A stretch of DNA of 64,000 bases, from the NCBI RefSeq assembly GCF_009765985.1, contig NZ_LMUM01000034.1, forward strand, positions 159,508 to 223,507, read 5' to 3'. A program made the translations under genes and the position numbers. The stretch comes from Acidobacterium sp. S8 (GTDB lineage Bacteria; Acidobacteriota; Terriglobia; Terriglobales; Acidobacteriaceae). The notes under the pieces were generated by a model, which worked only from the letters and a program-made list of their open reading frames with translations, was not told the DNA's origin and ran no database searches. Positions 17,956 through 28,545 of this stretch are shown here, piece after piece (within the stretch, counting starts at the first letter, position 1; each line of letters begins with the position of its first letter).

Positions 17956-20460
17956 ATGAGTGCTACCAAGCTGGAACCGACACATAGTGATCTGCAGGAG
18001 CAACTGCAGAGCAGGGAACAAGTTTTCGACGCCTTTCGCCGCTGGGGCTACCTTCAGGCGCAGCTTGATCCCTTAGGCCAATACCTCCCCGCCGAGCCAA
18101 TCCCCGAACTTGATCTTGAAGGCGACGACGCCGACGAAGCCCGCAGCTATTATTGCGGCACCATTGCGGCGGAGTTCATGCACATTGCCAGCCGCGAGCG
18201 CCGCCAATGGATCGCCGATCGGCTGGAGACGCCGGCTCAAGACGTCGATCAAACAAGAATTCTCGACCTGCTCATCAAAGCCGACGTCTTCGAGCAGGTC
18301 ATCCAGTCGCGCTATCTCGGCACCAAGCGATTCTCGCTCGAAGGCGTCACCGCGCTCATCCCCTTTCTTGACGAGCTGTTGAATCGCTCAAGCGAGCTGG
18401 GCGCAGAAAAAGCCGTCATCGGTATGAGCCATCGCGGACGCCTCAGCGTCATGGTGAACACCTTCGGCAAATCGCCTGCCGATATTTTTTCCAAGTTTGA
18501 AGATGTGGACCCGCGCAGCATCCTCGGCGGCGGCGACGTGAAGTACCACGTAGGCGCCACCGGCGATTACGCCACCCGCAACAACAAATCTGTCGCCCTG
18601 CATCTGGTCTCGAACCCCAGCCATCTCGAAGCCGTCGATCCCGTAGCCATGGGTCGCACCCGCGCCAAGCAGGCACGCTATGGCAAAGATGGCCAGGACC
18701 GCGTGCTCCCGATCGTCATTCACGGCGACGCAGCCTTTGCCGGACAGGGCATCTGGGCCGAAACACTGAACCTCGGCTCGATTGATGGCTTCACCGTCGG
18801 CGGCGGCATTCACATCATCGCCAACAACCTCATCGGCTTCACCGCCGAGCCAGACGAATCGAACTCGTCGCGCTTTGCCTCCGATTTGGCGAAGCGCATG
18901 CCCATTCCCATCTTCCACGTCAACGCGGAAGACCCTGACGCAGTCGTACGCATCGCAGCGTTGGCCATCGAATACCGCTACACCTTCAAGAGCGATGTTG
19001 TCATCGACCTCATCGGCTATCGCCGTCACGGACACAGCGAAGTCGACGATCCGACGATTACGCAGCCCTTGCGTTACGCTAGGATCAAGGATCATCCTCC
19101 GCTCTACGAGATTTACGCGAAGAAGCTGGGCGCCGACATCGCCGGACGCGTCAAGGAACTGCAGACCGGCTTCGCCGAGGCGCAGCGTGCCGCTAAGTCA
19201 ATGAAGAAGATGCCGACGCTCGCACAGCTGCCCGATTACTGGTCGGCCTATGCAGGCGGCAAATACAAGCCGGAATATGAAGTCGAAACCGGCCTCACCC
19301 CTGAGGAAGTCGGCAAGATTGCTCTCGGTCTCACGAAATATCCGGCAAACTTCCATGTCCATCCCAAGATCAAGAAGCTGCTCGAACAGCGCGCCGAAAT
19401 GGGCGAAGGCAAAAAGCCCTTCGACTACGGCATGGCCGAAGCGGTCGCTATCGGCTCACTGCTCACGCAGGGCACGCCGGTGCGCCTCACCGGACAGGAC
19501 AGCCAGCGCGGAACCTTCAACCATCGCCACAGCGTTCTCATCGATATCGAGAACGAAGAGACGCACATTCCGCTCAACCATCTCGCCGATGGACGGGCCG
19601 AGTTCGAAGTCTACAACTCCATCCTTTCCGAGGCCGGAGTGCTTGGCTACGAGTACGGCTACAGCCGCGACTACCCGGAAAAGCTGATCATGTGGGAAGC
19701 GCAGTTCGGCGACTTCGCCAACGGCGCGCAGATCATCATCGATCAGTTCATCTCTTCCGGCGAAGACAAGTGGGGATTGCTCGGCGGCGTCGTCGTCCTC
19801 CTGCCGCACGGCTATGAAGGCCAGGGCCCCGAGCATTCAAGCGCCCGCGTCGAGCGCTATCTGCAGCTCGCAGCGCACGACAATATGCAGATCTGCCAGC
19901 CTTCCACGGCCGCGCAGTACTTCCATCTGCTGCGGCGTCAGGCCATGCGCAAGTGGCGCAAGCCGCTCATCGTCTTCACACCCAAGAGCATGCTGCGCCA
20001 TCCCGATGCGGTCTCGTCCATCGAAGATTTCGCGCAGCCTCACTTCCTCAACGTGCTGCCGGAGACGGAAATCCCAAGCGCAAAGCGCCTGCTCGTCTGC
20101 ACCGGAAAGATCGGCCACGAGCTGCGTGTCGAGCGCGAAAAGCGCAAGGACACGTCGACGGGCATCATCTTCCTCGAGCAGCTCTATCCGTGGCCCGAGG
20201 CCGAGCTCGAAGCCGCCATCCAGGCGCACCCCGAGGCGCACGAAGTGATCTGGGTGCAGGAAGAACCGGAGAACATGGGCGCTCTCTCTTTTGTCATGCC
20301 GCGGCTCAAGCGGCTCGCCCGCGACCGCCAGGTGCTGAGCATCAAGCGGTCAGCAGCAGCAAGCCCGGCCACCGGTTCAGCCAAAGCGCATGAAATGGAG
20401 CAAAAGACGCTCATCGAGCTGGCACTCAGCTCCGGGCTACAGGAGAAAGCCAGCAAGTAA
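17956..20460 (+). CDS. sucA: 2-oxoglutarate dehydrogenase E1 component
   Basis: 834 residues from ATG 17956; the frame extends upstream to 17884, but similarity starts with the N-terminal segment EQVFDAFRRWGYLQAQLDP. The thiamine-diphosphate E1 signature is clear: VIGMSHRGRLSVM, KYHVGATGDY, HLVSNPSHLEAVDPV, HGDAAFAGQG, and the C-terminal TGQDSQRGTF and HGYEGQGPEHSSAR. It decarboxylates 2-oxoglutarate in the TCA cycle. It is somewhat shorter than the roughly 930-residue E. coli SucA. No E2 (sucB) or E3 gene follows; a strong terminator does. The partner genes must lie elsewhere. Confidence 0.95.
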   Translation: MSATKLEPTHSDLQEQLQSREQVFDAFRRWGYLQAQLDPLGQYLPAEPIPELDLEGDDADEARSYYCGTIAAEFMHIASRERRQWIADRLETPAQDVDQTRILDLLIKADVFEQVIQSRYLGTKRFSLEGVTALIPFLDELLNRSSELGAEKAVIGMSHRGRLSVMVNTFGKSPADIFSKFEDVDPRSILGGGDVKYHVGATGDYATRNNKSVALHLVSNPSHLEAVDPVAMGRTRAKQARYGKDGQDRVLPIVIHGDAAFAGQGIWAETLNLGSIDGFTVGGGIHIIANNLIGFTAEPDESNSSRFASDLAKRMPIPIFHVNAEDPDAVVRIAALAIEYRYTFKSDVVIDLIGYRRHGHSEVDDPTITQPLRYARIKDHPPLYEIYAKKLGADIAGRVKELQTGFAEAQRAAKSMKKMPTLAQLPDYWSAYAGGKYKPEYEVETGLTPEEVGKIALGLTKYPANFHVHPKIKKLLEQRAEMGEGKKPFDYGMAEAVAIGSLLTQGTPVRLTGQDSQRGTFNHRHSVLIDIENEETHIPLNHLADGRAEFEVYNSILSEAGVLGYEYGYSRDYPEKLIMWEAQFGDFANGAQIIIDQFISSGEDKWGLLGGVVVLLPHGYEGQGPEHSSARVERYLQLAAHDNMQICQPSTAAQYFHLLRRQAMRKWRKPLIVFTPKSMLRHPDAVSSIEDFAQPHFLNVLPETEIPSAKRLLVCTGKIGHELRVEREKRKDTSTGIIFLEQLYPWPEAELEAAIQAHPEAHEVIWVQEEPENMGALSFVMPRLKRLARDRQVLSIKRSAAASPATGSAKAHEMEQKTLIELALSSGLQEKASK

Positions 20461-20516
20461 GGCTGGCCCAGAAACAACAATGCCTCCGGCGGCGGACTGG
20501 CCGTCCGGGGCAAACG

Positions 20517-20546
20517 AAAAAGCCCCAGTAAAAACTGGGGCTTTTT
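20517..20546 (+). terminator. intrinsic terminator after sucA
   Basis: Perfect 13-bp stem (AAAAAGCCCCAGT with its complement) and an AAAA loop, with a T5 tract on the plus strand. The A-run on the other side makes it able to work in both directions. It lies 56 bp after the sucA stop. Confidence 0.9.
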
Positions 20547-20786
20547 CATTTTCAATGGGCGCTCACTTCTGGACCGCGGCCGATGTTTATAGATGCCGTC
20601 ATCCAAGCGAGAGTCGCAGCATAAGCATCTCGCAAGGTGTGGGCCTTTAGGCCCGGGCTTTAACTTGTCAAGCCCCCTTGGCCGTTTCTGCCGATCTAAT
20701 CCAGACAATCTAAAACGCTTACACACCAAACAAATTTGGCAGTCTATTTCCCCTCAAACTGCTAAAATAGAAGTAGAGAGAAAACA

Positions 20787-20810
20787 AACGCCGCTAGCGC
20801 GGGCGTTTTT
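20787..20810 (+). terminator. terminator-like hairpin
   Basis: AACGCC pairs with GGCGTT across a GC-rich loop and is followed by TTTTT. No gene ends directly before it, so it may end a short untranslated transcript or belong to the repeat element that follows. Confidence 0.55.
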
Positions 20811-20826
20811 CATTTTCAGGAGAAAA

Positions 20827-20855
20827 CGGGGACCCTCCCGTAAGTCATTGAAAAC
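20827..20855 (+). repeat. palindromic intergenic repeat, copy A
   Basis: An imperfect G/C palindrome (CGGGGACCCTCCC) is followed directly by GTAAGTCATTGAAAAC. The tail matches that of copy B in 13 of 16 positions. Confidence 0.6.
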
Positions 20856-20893
20856 TAGAACCTACCTAACCCGAGCAGAATCAGCAGCATAGC

Positions 20894-20924
20894 GGGGGAT
20901 CATCCCCCGTAAACTATTGAAAAC
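20894..20924 (+). repeat. palindromic intergenic repeat, copy B
   Basis: GGGGGAT-C-ATCCCCC is a perfect inverted repeat followed directly by GTAAACTATTGAAAAC. It lies 45 bp before the cysteine/histidine protein gene at 20970. The layout is the same as in copy A. Confidence 0.65.
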
Positions 20925-20969
20925 AAACACAACCAGCCCACCCACCCGGGGGGGAGGGGGAGGATACCC

Positions 20970-21401
20970 ATGCCTGCCAGACAGAGCGTCAGCGACTACG
21001 AATGCCAGCACGTTCGTCCCAGCGGAAGAAAATGCGAAGCCATTGCCATCCGCGGACACCGCTTCTGCTACTTCCACCTTCAGACTCGACGCAGCAGCCA
21101 ATCCACCATCACGCCGGCCGAAGCCGTCGCCAACGGGGCCACCGCACCCGCTCCATCCGCCGCGACCCTCACCTTGCCGATGCTCGAAGACCGCAGCGCC
21201 ATCCAGCTTGTGATTACCGACATTCTCCGCGCCCTCGCAGCTAACCAGATCGACACCAAGCGCGCCAGTCTTCTCCTCTACGGCCTCCAGATCGCCTCCG
21301 CCAACTGCAGCAAATACGACGACATCGGCAATCTGCATCCCGTCCGCACCCTCGAACTCACTCCCGAAGGCGAAGAAGTCGGACCCCTCGTCGAAGCCTG
21401 A
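20970..21401 (+). CDS. small protein with putative C-x9-C-x10-C-x2-H zinc site
   Basis: 143 residues; ATG 20970 follows GGAGG with a 7-nt spacer inside a long G-run. Residues 12-36 carry Cys12, Cys22, Cys33 and His36 with an aromatic FCYFH ending, a spacing that fits one zinc ion. An Ala/Pro/Thr-rich linker (about 44-70) leads to a helical C-terminal domain (LVITDILRALAANQIDTKRA) that could form an oligomer. No known enzyme motif. I recall proteins of this look in acidobacterial genomes near G-rich palindromes, but could not search. Two repeat copies lie just upstream. A nucleic-acid-binding role is possible but is inference only. Confidence 0.75.
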   Translation: MPARQSVSDYECQHVRPSGRKCEAIAIRGHRFCYFHLQTRRSSQSTITPAEAVANGATAPAPSAATLTLPMLEDRSAIQLVITDILRALAANQIDTKRASLLLYGLQIASANCSKYDDIGNLHPVRTLELTPEGEEVGPLVEA

Positions 21402-21446
21402 TCAAAGGAAAGCCTTCCTGTAAACCGTGAGAAAGTCGCAGAGGAA

Positions 21447-22922
21447 CTAGCTGTCCAGCTTCTTTGTCACCAGCTCGTTCAGAAGCGCCGGATTTGCCTG
21501 TCCCTTTGACAGCTTCATCACCTGGCCAACGAAGAAGGCCGCGACCGTCTTCTTGCCGCCGCGATATTGCTCGACCTGCTTTGGATTGGCGGCGATGATC
21601 TCGTCGATCATCTTCTCGATCGCGGCCGGATCGGTGATCTGCTGCGGCTTTTCGCGCTCGTAAACAATGGCGAAATCCTCGCCGTTCTCAAATGCCGCGT
21701 CGAAGAGCTGCTTGAGCTGCTTGCTCGAAAGCTTGCCTTCTTCGGCGAGATCGGCGGCGAATGCAATACCTTTCATCGTGATCGGCGACTCTTCGAGTTC
21801 CAGGCCTTTTAGCTTGAGCCGGCTGGTGAGCTCGCTCTGCACAAGATTGGCCACGCGCTTCGGGCTCTTCGCCGCCTTGGCCGCAGCTTCAAACTGGTCA
21901 GCGAAAGCCTGTGTCGCGGTGAGCGTCTGTGCGTCCTGCTCGGAGATTTCGTACTCGGCGACCATGCGGGCGCGGCGCGCCTCCGGCAGCTCCGGCATCT
22001 GCTTTGCGATCTCCGCTCTGCGCTCAGCAGTGACGATGAGCGGTGGAAGATCCGGCTCGGGGAAGTAGCGGTAATCGTGCGCCTGCTCCTTCGAGCGCAT
22101 GGAATACGTGCGGCCTTCATGCGCGTTCCACAGGCGCGTTTCCTGTATAACGCGACCGCCGCTCTCAATCACTTCGATCTGGCGTTCGATTTCATATTCG
22201 AGCGCAGAACGGATAAAGCGGAAGCTGTTGACGTTCTTGACTTCGGCCTTGGTGCCGAACTTTTCCTGTCCACGCGGACGCACGCTCACGTTCGCGTCGC
22301 AGCGCAGCGAGCCTTCTTCCATGTTGCAATCGCTGACAGCGGTGTAAAGCAGGATTTCTTTGAGACGCGTGAGATATTCGTAAGCTTCCTCCGGCGTGCG
22401 GATATCGGGCTCGCTGACAATCTCGATCAGAGGTGTGCCGCAGCGGTTCAGATCGACGTAAGTGCGCGTCGCCGAGTCGGCGAACCCATCGTGGATGCTC
22501 TTGCCTGCATCCTCTTCCATGTGCAGACGGGTGATCCCGATGCGTTTGGTGCCCTCGGGCGTAGGCACTTCAATCCAGCCATTCTTGGCTAGAGGCTTAT
22601 CGAACTGCGAAATCTGGTAGCCCTTGGGCAGATCGGGATAGAAATAGTTTTTGCGGGCGAAGATGGAGCGCTCGCGGACCTCGCAGTTAATCGCCAGCGC
22701 CGCGAGTGTGGCAAACTCAACGGCTCGCTCGTTGAGAACGGGCAAAGCCCCTGGAAGACCCAGGCACACCGGGCAGACATGCGTATTGGGAGGCGCGCCG
22801 AACTGATTCGAGCAGCCGCAAAAGGCCTTGGTGTTGGTCAGCAACTGCACATGGACTTCAAGTCCGATGACCGGTTCGTACTTCGCCAGAACCTCTGGCG
22901 ACAAGCTCGCGGTAGTAGCCAT
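21447..22922 (-). CDS. gatB: aspartyl/glutamyl-tRNA amidotransferase subunit B
   Basis: 491 residues, the normal size. Recognised from EPVIGLEVHVQLLTNTKAFCGCSN (two separate stretches, with the zinc-type cysteines), VCPVCLGLPGALPVLN, FARKNYFYPDLPKGYQISQ and the C-terminal GatB/YqeY domain. With GatA and GatC it converts Glu-tRNA(Gln) or Asp-tRNA(Asn) to the amide form, so the organism is expected to use the indirect pathway for at least one of these. gatA and gatC are not in the window. It is divergent from mfd with a 193-bp gap that should hold both promoters. Confidence 0.97.
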   Translation of the reverse strand: MATTASLSPEVLAKYEPVIGLEVHVQLLTNTKAFCGCSNQFGAPPNTHVCPVCLGLPGALPVLNERAVEFATLAALAINCEVRERSIFARKNYFYPDLPKGYQISQFDKPLAKNGWIEVPTPEGTKRIGITRLHMEEDAGKSIHDGFADSATRTYVDLNRCGTPLIEIVSEPDIRTPEEAYEYLTRLKEILLYTAVSDCNMEEGSLRCDANVSVRPRGQEKFGTKAEVKNVNSFRFIRSALEYEIERQIEVIESGGRVIQETRLWNAHEGRTYSMRSKEQAHDYRYFPEPDLPPLIVTAERRAEIAKQMPELPEARRARMVAEYEISEQDAQTLTATQAFADQFEAAAKAAKSPKRVANLVQSELTSRLKLKGLELEESPITMKGIAFAADLAEEGKLSSKQLKQLFDAAFENGEDFAIVYEREKPQQITDPAAIEKMIDEIIAANPKQVEQYRGGKKTVAAFFVGQVMKLSKGQANPALLNELVTKKLDS

Positions 22923-23115
22923 AGATAGCTTAATTTTAGCAGCGGACTTATTCAGGATGCCTTTGCATATTGGCTTTTAGTTCTTTGGAATTCAGATGAG
23001 GAATGAGCTCTCTTTCAATGGACGGAGTTGATCGCATCTCCCGTGAATGGGCATTCCATGCGAATAGCCGCCCTGAGAGCGTAGCGGGAGATAGATTGCG
23101 CTAAACTGAAACAGC

Positions 23116-26100
23116 ATGATCCTCCCATTCGTCCGCGAACTTTTAGCGGACTTGGAGCACTCCTCATCTTTTGAACAGGCACGAAGGCATCTCGCCCTTG
23201 CCCGTGGGCGTCGTCGTGTCTCCGGCCTCACCTCGACGGCTCGCGCTCTTTATCTTCCGCTCTTTGCCCGAGCTGCGAATGTTCCAGTCGTCATTGTGGT
23301 TGCGGACAACAAAGCCGCGGATACGCTGCAGATTTCGTTGCGCGCAGCCTGCGAGCTGACGGGTGCGATCGCCCCTGAACGCGTGTTGAAGTTACCAGCT
23401 CACGACGTACTTCCTTTTGAAAATCTTTCTCCCCATCCGGAAATTCAGGAACAGCGCGCGGCGACCCTGTGGAAGATGGCGACTGGTACGGCTTCGATCG
23501 TGATTGCCCCGGTGGAAGCCGCGGCGATGAAGTTCTTTGGCGCGGAATATTACGCCGACCTGGCGCGCACCTTACGGCGCGGGGAAGAGATTGACATTGA
23601 CGAACTGACGACGCATCTGGCCAGCGCGGGTTATACAGCGCTGGATATTGTCGAGATGCCCGGCCAATTCACCCGGCGTGGCGGCATTCTCGATGTCTAT
23701 TCGCCGGAGGCCGACCGCCCGGTGCGTGTTGAGTTCTTCGGCGATGAGATCGACTCCATCCGCAAGTTCGATCCGGAATCGCAGCGGTCTTCCACTCCAT
23801 TGGATGAAGCGGTGCTGCTGCCACTGACCGAAACGCCGATTACCGAGCGCCTTTTGGCTGCGGTACATGCGCGACTAAGCGGCGCACGGTTGGATGCGGC
23901 GGATGACCCGGAGATGCTGGCCGAGTCGATCACTGCCGGCGGCGTGAGCGTCTTTCCCGGGTGGGAATTCTTCTCCACCGTTGCCGGAGCCGACAAAACG
24001 CTTCTCGATCTTTTTTCGCGATGCGCGCTCTTTGTAGAAGAGCCGGCGATGATCAAAAATCAGCTCGATCGATGGTGGAATAAGGTCGAACAGCGGCATG
24101 ACCGCAGCGGCATTGGCTCATTGATTGAACCGCAGGACATTTATATGCGACCAGAGCTGCTGCTGGCGCAGATGGCTTCCCACGCCGGTCTCGATATCGA
24201 TCAGCTCGGCGCGGTGGATGTGCTCGACGAGGACGAAACGCTCGGCGAAATTGAGATCTCATCTCGGCCCACGCTCCGTTTTCACGGCTCGATTCCTGCA
24301 TTCATTGAGCAGGTGCGTACGTTGATGCAGCAGGAGACGCGCATGCTGCTCGCCGTTCCCAATCAGGGCGAGGTAGAGCGGCTGGCGAACCTGCTGCGCG
24401 AATATGAAATTCCTTACCGTCTCGGCAGCCGCATTCAGCATGCCGGCAGCGAGACTATCTACGACGAGTCGAGCTATCTGGCTGGTGATTTGCGCACGCC
24501 GATTCTGGTTCGTACGCAACTCGCAAATGGCGTAAGTCTGCCGGAGGCGAACCTCGTTCTTTTTGGCGCGAACGATTTCTCTGACGAAGCGGATATTACG
24601 GCACGGCCTGCTCCGAAAAAGTCGAAAACTGCTGCGTTCGTTTCCGACTTCCGCGATCTGGCGGTTGGCGACTACGTCGTTCACGTAGAGCACGGAATTG
24701 CACGCTACATGGGCCTCAAAGAGATTACCCAGGATGGCGTCAATATCGAATTCATGATTCTCGAGTTTGCGGAGCAGGCGCGCTTGTATGTGCCGCTCAC
24801 GCGGCTCGATCTGATCCAGAAATATCGTTCGAGCGAAACCGGAATTGCACCGATTCTGAACAGACTCGGCTCGCAGCAATGGGCAAAGACTAAGGCGCGC
24901 GTGAAGAAGGCCATGCAGGATATGGCCGACGAACTGCTCAAACTTTACGCGCAGCGCAAGGCCGCCCAGGGAAATGCTTTTTCGCCGGACAACGAATTTC
25001 AGCGCGAGTTCGAAGACGCCTTCGATTACAACGAAACTGACGACCAGCTGAACGCGATCAACGACATCAAACGCGACATGGAATCGCACATGCCGATGGA
25101 TCGCCTTCTGTGCGGCGATGTGGGCTACGGCAAAACAGAAGTTGCCATGCGCGCCGCTTTTAAAGCGGTGCAGGATGGCAAGCAGGTAGCCGTTCTTACG
25201 CCGACCACAGTACTCAGTTTTCAACACCTCGAAACATTCAAAAGACGCTTCAAACTCTTTCCCATTGCGGTCGAGATGATCTCGCGCTTCCGCACTCCGA
25301 AAGAGCAGAAGCTCATTCTCGAACAGGTGGAACTGGGCAAGGTCGATATTCTCATCGGCACACATCGGCTGCTTTCGAAGGACATCAAGTTTCACGATCT
25401 CGGTTTGCTGGTTGTGGATGAAGAGCAACGTTTCGGCGTTCGCCACAAAGAGCGATTGAAGCAGATGCGGCAATCGATCGATGTGCTGGCCATGTCGGCA
25501 ACGCCGATTCCGCGCACGCTGCATATGTCGCTCGTTGGCCTGCGCGATATGAGCGTGATCGAGACGCCGCCTAAAGATCGCATGGCGATTCAGACAGTCG
25601 TCGCGAAATTTGACGAGAAGTTGATCCGGTCTGCGGTCGAAGTGGAGCTGGAACGCGGCGGCCAGGTTTATTTTGTCCACAACCGCGTAGAGACCATCTA
25701 CGAAATCGCCGCCAAGATTCAGGAACTGGTGCCCGCGGCGCGCATCACCGTTGGCCACGGACAAATGGGCGAGAGCGAGCTTGAGAGAGTCATGCTGGCT
25801 TTCATGCACCATGAATACGACGTCTTAGTAGCGACGACGATCATCGAGAACGGCCTCGATATTCCGCTGGCAAATACCATCATTATCAATCGCTCTGACA
25901 GGCATGGGCTTTCGGAGTTGTACCAGCTGCGAGGGCGTGTAGGACGCTCGAATCGTCGAGCTTATTCCTATCTGTTGATTCCGCCTGAGCAGGAACTGAC
26001 AGAGATAGCGCGGCGAAGGCTGGCAGCTTTGAAAGAATTCTCCGACCTCGGCGCGGGCTTTAAAATTGCGGCGCTCGATCTTGAGCTGCGCGGTGCGGGC

Positions 26101-26673
26101 AACATGCTGGGCGGCGAACAGAGCGGCCACATCGAAGCCGTAGGTTTTGAGATGTATACCGGAATGCTTGAAGAAGCAGTCGCCAAGTTGAAGGGCGAAG
26201 AACGTGTCGAGGTGCCGGTAACGCAGCTGAATCTTGGCATCAGCCTGCGCATTGACGAGAGTTACATCACAGAAGAAAATCAGCGCCTGCGTATCTACAA
26301 GCGGATCGCCGGAGCGCAGACCGAAGGCGCAGTCGCCGATGTGCAGACGGAGCTCGAAGACCGCTACGGCCCTGTGCCGGACGGCGTAAAGTTGCTGCTT
26401 GAAGCTGCATTACTGCGCGCTGAATGTGAGCGCGTAGGCGTGGCGCAAGTGGACCGAAAGCGCGACCAGCTGCACATTCGTTTTACTGAGCAGGCAAGCG
26501 TTGATCCGGGACGCTTGATGAAGCTTGTCGCCAAAAACGCCAAGCGCGGGGCGCAGTTTACTCCTCAGGGCGTATTGCGTTACCCGCTCTCGCAGACTAA
26601 GCCGGATGAAGTGTTGATGGAGATTCGCCTGTTGCTCGATGAGCTGATGGTGGAGCAGGCAGCAGCAAAATAA
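23116..26673 (+). CDS. mfd: transcription-repair coupling factor
   Basis: 1,185 residues with the full Mfd order: UvrB-like N-terminal module ([28 protein letters not shown]), RNA polymerase interaction domain ([18 protein letters not shown]), then the RecG-like translocase with Walker [30 protein letters not shown] and [14 protein letters not shown], and the C-terminal TRCF domain. It removes RNA polymerase stalled at lesions and recruits UvrA. It lies 36 bp before the DUF885 gene on the same strand. A 517-residue antisense frame inside it is a shadow. Confidence 0.97.
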   Translation: MILPFVRELLADLEHSSSFEQARRHLALARGRRRVSGLTSTARALYLPLFARAANVPVVIVVADNKAADTLQISLRAACELTGAIAPERVLKLPAHDVLPFENLSPHPEIQEQRAATLWKMATGTASIVIAPVEAAAMKFFGAEYYADLARTLRRGEEIDIDELTTHLASAGYTALDIVEMPGQFTRRGGILDVYSPEADRPVRVEFFGDEIDSIRKFDPESQRSSTPLDEAVLLPLTETPITERLLAAVHARLSGARLDAADDPEMLAESITAGGVSVFPGWEFFSTVAGADKTLLDLFSRCALFVEEPAMIKNQLDRWWNKVEQRHDRSGIGSLIEPQDIYMRPELLLAQMASHAGLDIDQLGAVDVLDEDETLGEIEISSRPTLRFHGSIPAFIEQVRTLMQQETRMLLAVPNQGEVERLANLLREYEIPYRLGSRIQHAGSETIYDESSYLAGDLRTPILVRTQLANGVSLPEANLVLFGANDFSDEADITARPAPKKSKTAAFVSDFRDLAVGDYVVHVEHGIARYMGLKEITQDGVNIEFMILEFAEQARLYVPLTRLDLIQKYRSSETGIAPILNRLGSQQWAKTKARVKKAMQDMADELLKLYAQRKAAQGNAFSPDNEFQREFEDAFDYNETDDQLNAINDIKRDMESHMPMDRLLCGDVGYGKTEVAMRAAFKAVQDGKQVAVLTPTTVLSFQHLETFKRRFKLFPIAVEMISRFRTPKEQKLILEQVELGKVDILIGTHRLLSKDIKFHDLGLLVVDEEQRFGVRHKERLKQMRQSIDVLAMSATPIPRTLHMSLVGLRDMSVIETPPKDRMAIQTVVAKFDEKLIRSAVEVELERGGQVYFVHNRVETIYEIAAKIQELVPAARITVGHGQMGESELERVMLAFMHHEYDVLVATTIIENGLDIPLANTIIINRSDRHGLSELYQLRGRVGRSNRRAYSYLLIPPEQELTEIARRRLAALKEFSDLGAGFKIAALDLELRGAGNMLGGEQSGHIEAVGFEMYTGMLEEAVAKLKGEERVEVPVTQLNLGISLRIDESYITEENQRLRIYKRIAGAQTEGAVADVQTELEDRYGPVPDGVKLLLEAALLRAECERVGVAQVDRKRDQLHIRFTEQASVDPGRLMKLVAKNAKRGAQFTPQGVLRYPLSQTKPDEVLMEIRLLLDELMVEQAAAK

Positions 26674-26708
26674 GATCAAAGATAGTTACAAATAGAAACG
26701 AGGATGTT

Positions 26709-28460
26709 TTGAGAACGAAATGGATTCCTCTCTTGCTTGCATTTGGAGGCGTGATGATAGCAACTGCGCAGGGGCTGAACGCGAACGCCCAATTTCGCGC
26801 CTTGGCCGACCAGTATTTCGAGAAGGCGACCTTCGCCTACAATCCTACATTCGGCACCAGCGCGGGGCTCCACCAGTACGATTCGAAACTGGAAGACTAC
26901 AGCCACGCCACCGTCGATGCACAGATCATGACACTGCATGATTTCGAGCAGAAGTTCGAGAACCTGCCTGCATTCCAGATGGACCAATCGACACAGGCTG
27001 ACCGCCAGATGTTGCTCGACGATATTCGCAGCAAGCTGCTAACGCTTCAGGTCATTAAGCCGTGGGAAAAGAATCCGGATAACTATTCAAGCGGAATTAC
27101 CAACAGTGCCTTTGTGCTGATGGAGCGCAAGTTCGCTCCCGCTGACGACCGGCTGCGCTCGCTGATTGCCCGCGAGAAACAGATGCCGGCAGTCTTTACG
27201 GCGGCGCAGCAAAATCTCAAGAATCCTCCCCACATCTATACCGAGATTGCACTGGAGCAATTGCCCGGCATTATCAGTTTCTTTGAGAACGATGTGCCCG
27301 AGGCATTCAAGGACGCCAAAGACCCAGCAACTAAGGCAGAGTTCAAGAAGACAAACGCCGCGGTGATCGCGGCGCTTCAGAGTTATGAGTCGTGGCTGAA
27401 ACAGGATCTGCTGGCACGCTCGAATGGCGATTTTCGCCTTGGTGCTGAGACCTTCTCAAAAAAGCTGGAATACGACGAGATGGTAGATACGCCGCTGCCA
27501 AAACTGCTGGAGACCGCTTATGCAGACATGCATAAGAACCAGGCGGAATTCGCTCGCGTTGCCAAAGAGGTGGATGCTTCAAAGACGCCTCAGGAAGTCC
27601 TGGCCGAGCTGGCAACCATCCATCCTGCTCCCGACCAACTGCTGCAGAGTTTCCGCAATACCTTCGATGAGCTGATTTCGTTCATCAATACAAAGCACAT
27701 CATCACCATTCCTTCCGATGTACGTCCGGTGCTCGAAGAGACGCCGCCATTTATGCGTGCGACGACGCAGGCTTCGATGGATTCGCCCGGACCATTTGAG
27801 ACGCACTCGAAGACGGCATACTTCAATGTCACGCTGCCAGAGAAAGACTGGACGCCTGAGCACATTGCCGAACACATGGCGGCATTCAACGTCGGTACGG
27901 TCATCAGCACCTCGGTTCACGAAGCATATCCAGGACACTATGTGCAGTTTTTGTGGGCGAATAACACGCCGTTGAGCAAAGTCCGCAAGATGATCTATAC
28001 CAATACGAATGTCGAAGGCTGGGCACATTACTGCGAGCAGATGATGCTCGATGAAGGCTTTGGTCAGCCGGGAACGGGAGCGAAAGACGAACGCGAGGCC
28101 CATCTCATCAGGCTGGGACAGCTACAGGACGCGTTGCTGCGCGATGCACGCTTCATTGTCGGCATCAAAATGCACACTGGAGAGATGACCTTCGATCAGG
28201 CTGTGGGTTTCTTCGTGAAGGAAGGCTACCAATCACGTTCGGTTGGCACGGTCGAGACAAAACGCGGCACCTCCGATCCAACATATCTTTATTACACGCT
28301 GGGTAAACTCCAGATCATGAAGCTGCGTGCAGATATGGAAAAGAAAGAAGGCTCCAGCTTTTCGCTGCAAAGATTTCACGATGAATTTATGCGTCAGGGT
28401 GGAGCGCCAATAAAGATTGTGCGACAGGCTATGCTGGGAGATAATTCTCCAACGCTCTAG
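26709..28460 (+). CDS. exported DUF885-family protein (putative metallopeptidase)
   Basis: 583 residues starting at TTG 26709, just after AACGAGGA; no in-frame ATG gives a better signal peptide (MRTKWIPLLLAFGGV). The DUF885 marker HEAYPGHYVQF lies in the C-terminal half, followed by EGWAHYCEQMMLDEGFG. Together these supply the His/Glu set thought to bind zinc, similar to M3/M32-like peptidases. Probably a periplasmic enzyme acting on peptides; the substrate is unknown. The family is very common in Acidobacteriota. Confidence 0.85.
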   Translation: MRTKWIPLLLAFGGVMIATAQGLNANAQFRALADQYFEKATFAYNPTFGTSAGLHQYDSKLEDYSHATVDAQIMTLHDFEQKFENLPAFQMDQSTQADRQMLLDDIRSKLLTLQVIKPWEKNPDNYSSGITNSAFVLMERKFAPADDRLRSLIAREKQMPAVFTAAQQNLKNPPHIYTEIALEQLPGIISFFENDVPEAFKDAKDPATKAEFKKTNAAVIAALQSYESWLKQDLLARSNGDFRLGAETFSKKLEYDEMVDTPLPKLLETAYADMHKNQAEFARVAKEVDASKTPQEVLAELATIHPAPDQLLQSFRNTFDELISFINTKHIITIPSDVRPVLEETPPFMRATTQASMDSPGPFETHSKTAYFNVTLPEKDWTPEHIAEHMAAFNVGTVISTSVHEAYPGHYVQFLWANNTPLSKVRKMIYTNTNVEGWAHYCEQMMLDEGFGQPGTGAKDEREAHLIRLGQLQDALLRDARFIVGIKMHTGEMTFDQAVGFFVKEGYQSRSVGTVETKRGTSDPTYLYYTLGKLQIMKLRADMEKKEGSSFSLQRFHDEFMRQGGAPIKIVRQAMLGDNSPTL

Positions 28461-28545
28461 GCAAAAAACCGCATCATATATCGGTGGCTCTCTGCCACAC
28501 CAAACCTGTAGTCGATAACTCGAATAGAAAGAGAATAGGACACGC

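Larger units (their letters stand above)
20461..20969. other. 509-bp repeat-rich intergenic region
   Basis: It holds the sucA terminator (20517-20546), a second terminator-like hairpin (20787-20810), two copies of a G-rich palindrome plus 16-bp tail (20827-20924), a short GGGCCTTTAGGCCC palindrome near 20643, and a long G-run (20948-20961) that doubles as the ribosome site of the next gene. No coding sequence was seen. Confidence 0.7.

Noticed and set aside
24259-25812. 517-codon minus-strand frame inside mfd
   Set aside because: It lies wholly antisense to a well-supported mfd and has no recognisable motif; a codon-bias shadow.
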